A stretch of DNA of 64,000 nt from Verrucomicrobiota bacterium (GTDB lineage Bacteria; Verrucomicrobiota; Verrucomicrobiia; Opitutales; Opitutaceae): NCBI GenBank assembly GCA_023386835.1, contig JAEWIY010000100.1, positions 1-64,000 on the forward strand, read 5' to 3'. Position 1 is the stretch's first letter. Each line of letters opens with the position of its first letter. This document shows positions 52,181 to 60,391 of the stretch, in pieces. Both the position numbers and the translations under genes were made by a program. The notes under the pieces are model-generated. The model was not told the origin of the DNA. It searched no databases and worked only from the letters and a program-made list of their open reading frames with translations.

Positions 52181-55089
52181 CGGGTCGTTACAGCCGACAG
52201 GAGAGACGGCTCTGCCTGCTCCATGAAGGTGTCGATCAGCGTGACGTCCGACACGTCCTTCGGACGTCGGGAAAAGTCCTTTCGGTCCCGAATGATCTGC
52301 GGCGCCGCAAATTTAACTCCTCGATACCAAAAGTGATGACGTGAATCGTTGACGAGTTCGTCGTCACTGATGCGGGGCAACGGCGGCTCGAGCCGATGAT
52401 AACCTTCGGTGACAACGTCGAGATGATCGGTCACGTGGGTGATGCCTGCGTCGAACAACCGATGACGCCACTCGTGGGTGAGCGTAAAATCGAGATCCGT
52501 CGATTGACGGATGCCGAGCACCTCGAGCGAAGAACTGCCCACCACGCAGCAGGCGTGGAGAGGAAAGTTTCGACGGCGGCTTTCCCGCTTCAGCGCCACA
52601 ATCCAGTGAAGAAACTGCTCGCGCGCCTGGGCACGGGGACGGTGATCGAACCACTTGGTATTGTTCGGATCGAGCAGCACATCGGCGAGGTAACGCGCCT
52701 CATCAGGCGAATCGCTGGCATGACAGGTCACGAAATCCTCCTTGGGCGCCACGTGATCAAAAAGGAGACGAATATGACGTTTCGTGCGCTCGCTTAGGTC
52801 GGAGGTGGTTTCCGCGCGGGATCCGTTGTAAGCGACCACCACGCGTATCCGTCGGTTGAATTTGCTGAGCAGTTGGAGCTTACGGTCGATGTGCGGCAGG
52901 GAAACCGAGTCCTCTTCCCGGCTGTACACATCGTACACTGCGGAGGCAAAGCCGGCCTCGGTCTCAAAGTGGATCTCGTGTGCACCCACGATCTGAAAAT
53001 TGCGGGCGATCTCGCGCTCGATGTCGTCCCAGTGATTCTCCACCGCCGCCCAAAGGATAAAGATCGACGTGCGCTCGCCGTGGATACGGCACCAGCCGTG
53101 CAGGAGCCGCGACAGCATGTCCGGTGCGAAGCCATGGTCCACGAACCAGTCGAAATTCCAGCTTGGTCCGGTGTAGTTGCTGGGGGTGGTCGCGATCCGC
53201 AAGCCAAGCGCGAGCGCGCAGGCCACGCGATGGGCGCCATTGCCGATCTCTCCATTCGAGCCAATGGGGACGGCGGCATCCGAACGGAAGCCTTGCTGCT
53301 GCATGGATCTCATCAATACCTCGCAATGGGTGAGGTAGTCTTCGACGGATCGCTTGCCCGAAGTTGCCCCCGTCGTGCTGTCCACCGGCTCCTGTCCACC
53401 GGTCCGATGCAGGATGTGCTCGCGATACAGCTGTTCATAAACAGCCACGTCGCCTCCGCGAAGGCGCGCGTCGAAGTAGAGGAACTTTACAACCAGATCC
53501 AGTCGCCGAGGAGTCACGAAGCGGGCGGGGTCTTCCGTGACAGCGTCAGCGTCAGCGGCGCTCAATGCGATCTCTCGGCTGGTCGACGTGGGCTGATTTG
53601 CGACGTTCCCGGAGGCGCCGTTGGCCGGCGTGGAGAAGCCCGGCCGGCCCAGAGCGAGTTCGACGAGCGACGCCTCCGTTTTGGGCAGGCAATACAGCTC
53701 GGTGAAGATGTGGAAATACTGCCGACACCGCACACCGTCGTTGCGGCGCAGACCTTCCCGCAGCACGCGATTCAGGCAGAACTCAAGCGAGGGAGCGTCC
53801 TCGGCCTCGTGGGTGAAACCCAGCTGTCCGTAAGCCGCGTCACCTACGAGCAGGACTTCTTTGCCCATCAGCAGGGCTTCGAGGCCGGCTTGGGAGTTGA
53901 GGGTCACGCACGCGTCGGCGTGTTCGATCAGCCGGTAGGTGTTATACTGGTTGTCACTGTCGACGATCAGATTGTCTCCCAGTCGTTGACGCGCCGCGAC
54001 AAAAGTCGGCTCACCCTCGAGAAGTCGCGCCGTCAGCCCCTTGAAGTAGGGCAGCGGATCCTTGAACGACGGACCTTCCTTCGGGTGCAGCTTGACCACC
54101 AAACGCAGACCTTGTTCGGCCGCATATGCAGCCGCAGCCGCGATCGCGGCCGGTTGTGAAGCGAATCCACGGCGGCCATACAAGACGGCAGCATCGGTGC
54201 TGACTTGGCCCAGATATAGCAGTGTGGGCCGCTTACACGGAGGCAACTGCCGTCCATCCGTCGGGGAGGCGTGTTCGGCGGCCTTGAAGGTGTGGATCTG
54301 GCGCAGGTACTGCGCGGTGGTGGCGTGCGCGGTCTCCGGAGTGACGTGGTGCTGATAGCGCCAGAAATAGTTCTTCGCGAAGTGGGTGTTGACGGCCGCG
54401 CCGACGACATCCTCCCAGAGCATCCGGTCGCGGCGCAGGGTGATCTCGATCGAGACGATCCGAACGCCGGCGGCGAGGCCCAGCTGTCGCATCACCGCGG
54501 AGATCGGAAAGTATCCTTGCGCCAGGAGCAGGGTGCGCGGCTGATAGAAACGGAGGAAGTCAATGCCCTCGTCGATCAGCTCACTCGCGTAGACGTACAA
54601 GTCGTGGAGCGAGCCTAGGGACGCCTCCGATTCAATCCGGAGCTGCTCCGGCATGCAGCCGAAGACGAGTGCGGCGTGATATTGGCAGACCGACCACAGG
54701 TTGATGCCGCGATGACACAGGGTGCGGAAGGTGTCGGCGTTGAGATCCGGGAGCGTTCGGCCACTTCCCGTGCGCAGGCCGGCAAACACCGGCAGCAGAA
54801 CGTTGCGGGCGAGTCCGGTGCGAACCATCTGACTGTAGTCCAGTCCGAGCCACGGGTGATAAACCAGGACCGCGGTCTCCTGGCCGAGAGATGGGGCATG
54901 CTCCACCAAGGTCCCTGGTTGAACTGCCGCGATCGTGAACGCATGGTTCAACAGCTCGGCCGCAGTCTCGGCATCTAAGGTCGTATTCGAAGCGACAGTA
55001 CGAGCGACTTCGAGCGCCGCGGCTGCGTTGCCGATCGCGAGGGCGGACGAGAGCTGTTGGGAATATTGGGCGACGGCGTCGGTGCTCAT
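52177..55089 (-). CDS. Capsule-transferase / ParB-like / nucleotidyltransferase chimera
   Basis: 970 residues. The N-terminal half (about 1-480) resembles capsule polysaccharide/Kdo transferases of the KpsS/KpsC type (LRLVVKLHPKEGPSFK, ADACVTLNSQAGLEALLMGK). A Ser/Thr/Ala linker (about 485-525) follows. A region near 605-630 carries a ParB/Srx-like motif (PIGSNGEIGNGAHRVACALA). The C-terminus near 848-870 has a nucleotidyltransferase-type signature (VVGSSSLEVLGIRQSTDLDF, the GS...D-x-D pattern) followed by about 100 residues. No membrane segment. It might build and prime a glycan using a nucleotide- or phospho-donor. Overlaps the next gene (ATGA) and follows the radical-SAM gene by 10 bases. 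Confidence 0.75.
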   Translation of the reverse strand: MSTDAVAQYSQQLSSALAIGNAAAALEVARTVASNTTLDAETAAELLNHAFTIAAVQPGTLVEHAPSLGQETAVLVYHPWLGLDYSQMVRTGLARNVLLPVFAGLRTGSGRTLPDLNADTFRTLCHRGINLWSVCQYHAALVFGCMPEQLRIESEASLGSLHDLYVYASELIDEGIDFLRFYQPRTLLLAQGYFPISAVMRQLGLAAGVRIVSIEITLRRDRMLWEDVVGAAVNTHFAKNYFWRYQHHVTPETAHATTAQYLRQIHTFKAAEHASPTDGRQLPPCKRPTLLYLGQVSTDAAVLYGRRGFASQPAAIAAAAAYAAEQGLRLVVKLHPKEGPSFKDPLPYFKGLTARLLEGEPTFVAARQRLGDNLIVDSDNQYNTYRLIEHADACVTLNSQAGLEALLMGKEVLLVGDAAYGQLGFTHEAEDAPSLEFCLNRVLREGLRRNDGVRCRQYFHIFTELYCLPKTEASLVELALGRPGFSTPANGASGNVANQPTSTSREIALSAADADAVTEDPARFVTPRRLDLVVKFLYFDARLRGGDVAVYEQLYREHILHRTGGQEPVDSTTGATSGKRSVEDYLTHCEVLMRSMQQQGFRSDAAVPIGSNGEIGNGAHRVACALALGLRIATTPSNYTGPSWNFDWFVDHGFAPDMLSRLLHGWCRIHGERTSIFILWAAVENHWDDIEREIARNFQIVGAHEIHFETEAGFASAVYDVYSREEDSVSLPHIDRKLQLLSKFNRRIRVVVAYNGSRAETTSDLSERTKRHIRLLFDHVAPKEDFVTCHASDSPDEARYLADVLLDPNNTKWFDHRPRAQAREQFLHWIVALKRESRRRNFPLHACCVVGSSSLEVLGIRQSTDLDFTLTHEWRHRLFDAGITHVTDHLDVVTEGYHRLEPPLPRISDDELVNDSRHHFWYRGVKFAAPQIIRDRKDFSRRPKDVSDVTLIDTFMEQAEPSLLSAVTTR

Positions 55090-55099
55090 GCAGCGAGGT

Positions 55100-57163
55100 T
55101 CAGGGAGGTTGGGGAGTGCGGGATCGGTCGGAAATCCCGTGCACTTGGGCGATCAATTCCCACATGTCATAGCGGTCGACGATTGGGCTCGCGAAGAGCG
55201 GATGCTTCAGCTCCTCGAGCAACTCGCCATGGCGCGGATGGAGCGGATTCACCACGTCACTATCGAGATATTGGTTCGGGATAACATGTCCCCATTGGCG
55301 GATCCGATAAAAGCGCACCGCGTGGACCGACCAGCCGAGGCAGAGCTCGAGCAGCGGGCGCATTTCGCGGAAGTTGTCCTGCTGGACGACCATGTTCACC
55401 ATGATCTTGGAGATCGTGCCGGCGTCCCGGGCGCGCTTGAGCAGGTCCATCACCTCGAGCAGCCGCTGCCAGGACGAGCCGCGCCGGATCCGCTCGTAGG
55501 TCTCGGGCGTGGCGCCATCGATCGAAATGGTGATGTCGCGGAAACGTGAATGCAGCGGTGCAAACTCCTGCCAGAGCCGGGGGGTGATCAGCTGGCCGTT
55601 TGTCCCCAGCGTGATGCGCACGTGGTTGTACTTCGGATCGCAGAGTTGCTTCAGGATGCCGCGGAAGTGCGGGCTGCCGAACGCGTCACCCGAACCGGTG
55701 ATGTAGACTCCGGTGGCCGTCTCGAGCAACGGCATGACGACCTTGTCGCGCACATGCTCGTACCGTTTGCGCTGACCGGCGTCGGCCATGATCGCGTGCG
55801 GGCGGCAGGACGGGCAGGAGACGTTGCAGGAGCGATCGTAGGACAGGTTGAGTTCCTTCGGCCCGACCTTTCCTTCGACTCCGGCGTCCTTCAATTCCTG
55901 GAATCCTTTGGGATCCCGGTCCCGACGCGGTAACCCGAACCGCGCGAAGCAGGTCATCGGACTGCAAAAGCGGAACGAGCCGTCGAGGATCGACTCCCGG
56001 ATGGCTTGGGCCACCGGTGACTGCCAGATCGTCTGAGCGTCCTGCGTAAAAGCGTTTCCGATCGGGAAAGGAACACAGGTGATGTTGCACGCGTAGACGG
56101 AACCGTCGTCGTAGATCTCGAAGTTCTCGAACGGCCGCCGGCAGAAAACTTCCTTCCCTTTTTCAAAATGGTTCGTGTCGCCGGCGCACCGGACGAAGAC
56201 GGTCTGCGTATAGACGTCGTCGTAGAACAGGGAGAGTGCTTCGCGCGCTTTAGCGGCCGCCTCGCGTCGCTCGCCGCAGGCCTCGAGCAACTCGGCCCAA
56301 GCCACCAGGACGGCGCGATGATTGCGCATCATGCTGGCCAGTCGCTCGACGAGCTTCAGCTGACCCGGAACGTCTTCGCACAAGCGGGCGAGTTCCTGCC
56401 GCAGATAGAAGAGTGCGGGCCGAATATCCTGCCGCTGCCGGGGCTCGTTAGCGTTGAGATACTGCTCCAGAACCGCCGGCTGCTTCAGGGTCCGCAGAAT
56501 GTTATCCAGGCCAGCCGCCGAACCGGAGAGTTGGTATCCGTACCGGCTCAGCCAGCCCCCATGTTTCTGTTCGATCTGCTCGATCGTTTCGGGAGTCAGG
56601 TCGCTCCGAAACACCCCGGGAGGCACATGCCCCGGAGGCGTTTCATGGCCGGTGGCGAGGCTGGCCTGCAGCAAGTCGAGGATGTGCGACGGACGCTGCG
56701 AAGGCAGGGAAAGGTGGGCGGAAATCTGCGCCAGCGCGGCGGGTGCATCCGCGAGGATGCTCTCATACGAAAGGCTGAGCGACGCCCATGACGTCCACGG
56801 GTTGGTGACGCGCCAGATATAGTCAGCGGTCTCCAAATCAGGCGTCAGCTCGAAGCCCTTCGCCAGCGCAACGACCGCGTCCCGCAGATCCCTCCCGCTG
56901 AAAAGAATGTGGTCGGCCGAGTTCGCGAGTTCGGTTTGAAAATCGTGGCTGCGGACGATGACATAGCCTCGATCCGGCAGTTCGGCGCCTGGCAACTCGT
57001 GCGCCCATCCGATCCAGCAGGGCCCGGCGCCGTTTTCCTCCAGCAAAAGCAACACCGCGTTGAGGAGCCAACTCGTGGCCGGACTGTGCATGCCGGCGAC
57101 GACGATGCGTTGCGCCCGGTCTGTGCTGACGGACGGATCGGGCTGAAGCGAGGGGGCAACCAT
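55100..57163 (-). CDS. Sulfotransferase-like / SPASM / radical SAM chimera
   Basis: 687 residues from ATG 57163. Residues about 15-180 look like a PAPS sulfotransferase: phosphosulfate loop GMHSPATSWLLN, the 3'-phosphate motif ILFSGRDLRDAVVALAK and LSYESILADAPAALAQISAH. A helical section follows. Then a SPASM-like iron-sulfur segment (CRRPFENFEIYDDGSVYACN, later GNAFTQDAQTIWQSP and FCSPMTCF). Then the radical-SAM core with CNVSCPSCRPHA (CX3CX2C) and SIDGATPETYERIRRGSSW. SPASM normally lies after, not before, the core. The N-terminal domain may be degenerate. Possible role: oxidative or sulfate modification of a surface glycan or protein. Twenty bases after the GT-TPR-GT gene. Confidence 0.78.
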   Translation of the reverse strand: MVAPSLQPDPSVSTDRAQRIVVAGMHSPATSWLLNAVLLLLEENGAGPCWIGWAHELPGAELPDRGYVIVRSHDFQTELANSADHILFSGRDLRDAVVALAKGFELTPDLETADYIWRVTNPWTSWASLSLSYESILADAPAALAQISAHLSLPSQRPSHILDLLQASLATGHETPPGHVPPGVFRSDLTPETIEQIEQKHGGWLSRYGYQLSGSAAGLDNILRTLKQPAVLEQYLNANEPRQRQDIRPALFYLRQELARLCEDVPGQLKLVERLASMMRNHRAVLVAWAELLEACGERREAAAKAREALSLFYDDVYTQTVFVRCAGDTNHFEKGKEVFCRRPFENFEIYDDGSVYACNITCVPFPIGNAFTQDAQTIWQSPVAQAIRESILDGSFRFCSPMTCFARFGLPRRDRDPKGFQELKDAGVEGKVGPKELNLSYDRSCNVSCPSCRPHAIMADAGQRKRYEHVRDKVVMPLLETATGVYITGSGDAFGSPHFRGILKQLCDPKYNHVRITLGTNGQLITPRLWQEFAPLHSRFRDITISIDGATPETYERIRRGSSWQRLLEVMDLLKRARDAGTISKIMVNMVVQQDNFREMRPLLELCLGWSVHAVRFYRIRQWGHVIPNQYLDSDVVNPLHPRHGELLEELKHPLFASPIVDRYDMWELIAQVHGISDRSRTPQPP

Positions 57164-57183
57164 GCGGTGTAGTGGTTTGGTGG

Positions 57184-60100
57184 TTACTCGGCCAGGGCGA
57201 CCGCGGTTGAGAACAGGGTGTCGAACGGGCAGGGAAGGACGTGTCCGGCTTCCAGCGACTGCCAGATCCATTTGCCACAATCCGGGAAGATAAACTGACG
57301 GGCGGCACGCTCCGCGTTCTCCAGCCATTCAGCCCGGCGCTCGGGTGACGTCAGCGCGTCAATGCATTGCGCGGCGTTGTCTGCGTCATAGCTCGAGGCG
57401 AGTCCCAGGCGCAGGCTTTCCACGAAGCGCGCGGCGGCGGTGTCGTGATGGCCCAAGACGAGCATGGGCGTGTGCGTCTTCGTGAGAATGAACACCATAC
57501 GCGACGGCAGGCTCAGCCGGGTGAGCCACTCGTTGTCCTCCGAGCCGTCGAGCGATCCACTCGGAATCAGTACAAACGGATACTCGGCGATCCGCGCCGC
57601 GAGAACGGGCTCCGGGAGAAATCCGCGGCAGAAGATGCCGTCGCGTTCCAATTCCTCCTGGTCCTGTGGAAGCCAGGCGACCTTGGAGTTTCCGAACCAG
57701 TCCACGGCCAGGCCGGCGGTGCGAAGAAACCTCCGAAGTTGGTCAAACTGCTGCGCGGACCAAATGTTGCCGACCATCACGCAGCGACGGGCCGCGCTGC
57801 CGTTGGGCACCCAGTGGTTGGGATGTTCGTCCTCGCGATTCGTGACGATCGGCGGCAGCAGGCCGAACTCGAGTGCAAATGCTGCCTCGTAGTCGCGCAC
57901 CATTTCGGGCGAGATCGCCAGCCGAAGTTGCGCGGCTTGGAAGGCGGCCTGGGCAAGCGCGTGCGGGACTTCGGTGCTGTAGATGGTTTGGTCGTCCATC
58001 GCGTACACGCAGAGCGGCGCGCCCGTGAGTTCCTGGGCCGCGATCGTGTGTTCGAAATCCGTGGCGAAGAACGGCACGCTTAGGATCCGGCGGATGCGCA
58101 GCGGGCGGAGGAGGCGGTTGACGACGTGGCGTCGCGCCTCAGCGGTCAGCGCCGGCAGGTCGACCGACAGGGAGAGCTTTCCGAATTCCGTCTCGCCGCG
58201 ATACAGCGTGCGGGAGCGCAGCGTCACGAAGTCGTCGGATGACGGGAAGAAGCGTTTGATGAGCACGCCCGTGCCTTGCAGGCGGGTGACCTCCACGTGG
58301 CAGATCAACAGGTCGAGTGGTCCGTCGCCGTGGCTCGGCTGCGGGTGACGTTGCAGCCATCGCGCGATGCGCGGGCATTCCGGTGCCAGCTGTTGCGCGC
58401 GCTCCATCGCCTCACGCGCGAGTGCGAAGTGGCCGACGGTTTCCGCGCAGTCAGCGAGTACCATCCAAGTTTCCACGTGCTCGGGCGCGAGAGTGGTGGC
58501 GTGCACATACGCGCTCAGCGCGTCGGACGTGCGCCCATGCGCCTGCAACAGCTCGGCGAGTTCGCGCCAGCCCTCGACGCAGACAGGTTCTTGGCGCAAG
58601 GCCTCGTGCAGGCACTGCACTCCGGCTTCGAAATGGCCTGCTCCGCAGCGCGCGCGCCCCAATAGCCGGAGGGAGGCGGACCAACCCGGACGCAGTTTCA
58701 GCGCGTCGGCTGCGCATCGCTCGGCTTGAGTCCAATTGCGCTGTTCCAAGAGAGTCCAGCCCGTCCGCAGAAGCCGCTCGGAGCGGCGATGTAGCCGCGC
58801 GGCGGGGACGTCCGTGAGAAGACGGCGCAGCCGCACATCCGACGGCGCGATGGCTTTGAGCCGCGTGATCCAAGCGAGCGCCTGTGCACTGTTGCCGGAT
58901 TCCTGCGACAGCTCGGCCAAAGTCAGCAAGGCGGGGACGGATTGTGGATTCCGTGCGAGCTCTTCGCGAGCGTGGTCCAGCGCGGCGGCGTAATCTCCCT
59001 GTTCGAGATGGTTGAGCGATAACGCGCCATGATTGTGGTGCGTGTTCACCTGGCGACGAGTGAACAGCAGCAAGGCACCGGGTTGGGGCATCAGTCCGTG
59101 CGCGGTGAATCGGCGCACGATCGCGACGCGGTCCTTTTCGGTCGCGTCGAAGCACCACACCGTAGTGGCGGGGGGCACTTTGCCCTGCAAAGCGGTGGCC
59201 GTGCGGACTGTCACGAAGTCGTATCGAGCGGGGGGTGCTTCACCGCTTGTTGTCACCACGACGCGTGGCAACGTACCGCACATCTCAGCAAACTCGCCGG
59301 GTGTTCCCGCTTCGAGGAAGACGCTGACGTGATCCGTGTTGCGGTGAATCTCCTGCAGGTGCTCGTAAGCGGGCAGGACGGACGAAAGCGGAGTCGCCGA
59401 TCGGCTGCGGGCCGCGACCCTGGCCCCGGGTTGGGGGAAGGCGGCCGGAGCAATGCCGTCGTGGACGAGCGCCGCGAAAGCGCGCCGACGTTCATTGGCG
59501 TTGAAATGACGATCGAACCAATTGGCACCTGCCTCGCCGATGGACCGGGCGGCAGCCGGATTCTCGAGTGCATGGCGCGCTCGCTCGATCAGTTCATCGG
59601 GTGACCCATACGTCACGAGATCGCGGCCTTCCGACCAGGCCTCCAGCAGCCCTGAACCGGGCGCGAGGCGATCGGTCAGGAGCATCGCGCCGCTCGACAG
59701 AATCTCGAAGGCTCGAAGGTTCAGGTCGCCGTTGAGCGATGCGTTGAAGCCGACGAGTGAGCGCCCGTAGAAGCGAATCGCCTCTCGCTGGGAAACGGCT
59801 TCGACTTGCAGCGGAAGATTGTGCCCGCAGAGCCGTGAAAGCTGCTGGACGCGCTGCGGATGGCAGATGCCCAGTTGTCCGACAAAGCTCAGGCTGGCGT
59901 CGCGCGTGGCTGAACGGGCGGCGTGAACCAGATCGTCTTCATGCGGAAACGTGAGTCCGGGAAACCAGAAGAGCTGTTCGAGACCGCCCGCGCGCAGGAT
60001 GTCGTAGTGATGGCGATCGTACAGCACGACGAGCCGATCGAACGGCTCGCTGCGTGCGTAGGCGATCATGCGCGACAGGGGCTGTGAGAGGTGATGGGTA

Positions 60101-60384
60101 TCCGCGATCAGCAGGACCTTCGGGCAGCGGAAGGAACGCAGGTTGCGGGGCAGGTTGCGCCACGACGCATCGACGAGGCAGACCACCGCATCAGGCTTTT
60201 GATCGCCAGGCAGGCGTTGCGCGACGGCCGCGAGATCGTATTCGCCGACGGGCGTGGAGAGCGAAACATACGAGCCGGCGAGTTGCCGGTCGGCCCAGTC
60301 GGGGCCGCAGTTAATCTGTTCTTCACCCAGACGTGGTGGCGCCATGTACCGCGCCGAAGAACCCGTCGAAAAGAGAACGCGCAT
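57184..60384 (-). CDS. Two-headed glycosyltransferase with TPR core
   Basis: 1066 residues. The N-terminal part (about 1-320) is a CgeB-like GT-B transferase (RVLFSTGSSARYMAP, NASLNGDLNLRAFEILSSGA, LVTYGSPDELIERARHALE). The centre (about 450-690) carries TPR-like repeats (LEQGDYAAALDHAREELARN, GHFEAGVQCLHEALRQEP). The C-terminal part (about 700-1060) is a second, distinct transferase-like domain (LCVYAMDDQTIYSTEVPHAL, RRCVMVGNIWSAQQFDQLRR, WLTRLSLPSRMVFILTKTHT). Such GT-TPR-GT proteins can act on protein substrates or add two sugars. Seven bases after the SPINDLY-like gene and in the same operon. Confidence 0.75.
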   Translation of the reverse strand: MRVLFSTGSSARYMAPPRLGEEQINCGPDWADRQLAGSYVSLSTPVGEYDLAAVAQRLPGDQKPDAVVCLVDASWRNLPRNLRSFRCPKVLLIADTHHLSQPLSRMIAYARSEPFDRLVVLYDRHHYDILRAGGLEQLFWFPGLTFPHEDDLVHAARSATRDASLSFVGQLGICHPQRVQQLSRLCGHNLPLQVEAVSQREAIRFYGRSLVGFNASLNGDLNLRAFEILSSGAMLLTDRLAPGSGLLEAWSEGRDLVTYGSPDELIERARHALENPAAARSIGEAGANWFDRHFNANERRRAFAALVHDGIAPAAFPQPGARVAARSRSATPLSSVLPAYEHLQEIHRNTDHVSVFLEAGTPGEFAEMCGTLPRVVVTTSGEAPPARYDFVTVRTATALQGKVPPATTVWCFDATEKDRVAIVRRFTAHGLMPQPGALLLFTRRQVNTHHNHGALSLNHLEQGDYAAALDHAREELARNPQSVPALLTLAELSQESGNSAQALAWITRLKAIAPSDVRLRRLLTDVPAARLHRRSERLLRTGWTLLEQRNWTQAERCAADALKLRPGWSASLRLLGRARCGAGHFEAGVQCLHEALRQEPVCVEGWRELAELLQAHGRTSDALSAYVHATTLAPEHVETWMVLADCAETVGHFALAREAMERAQQLAPECPRIARWLQRHPQPSHGDGPLDLLICHVEVTRLQGTGVLIKRFFPSSDDFVTLRSRTLYRGETEFGKLSLSVDLPALTAEARRHVVNRLLRPLRIRRILSVPFFATDFEHTIAAQELTGAPLCVYAMDDQTIYSTEVPHALAQAAFQAAQLRLAISPEMVRDYEAAFALEFGLLPPIVTNREDEHPNHWVPNGSAARRCVMVGNIWSAQQFDQLRRFLRTAGLAVDWFGNSKVAWLPQDQEELERDGIFCRGFLPEPVLAARIAEYPFVLIPSGSLDGSEDNEWLTRLSLPSRMVFILTKTHTPMLVLGHHDTAAARFVESLRLGLASSYDADNAAQCIDALTSPERRAEWLENAERAARQFIFPDCGKWIWQSLEAGHVLPCPFDTLFSTAVALAE

Positions 60385-60391
60385 GTCGGGA

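Noticed and set aside
52873..54159. 428-codon plus-strand frame
   Set aside because: Antisense to the 970-residue chimera gene, which has recognisable motifs on the minus strand.
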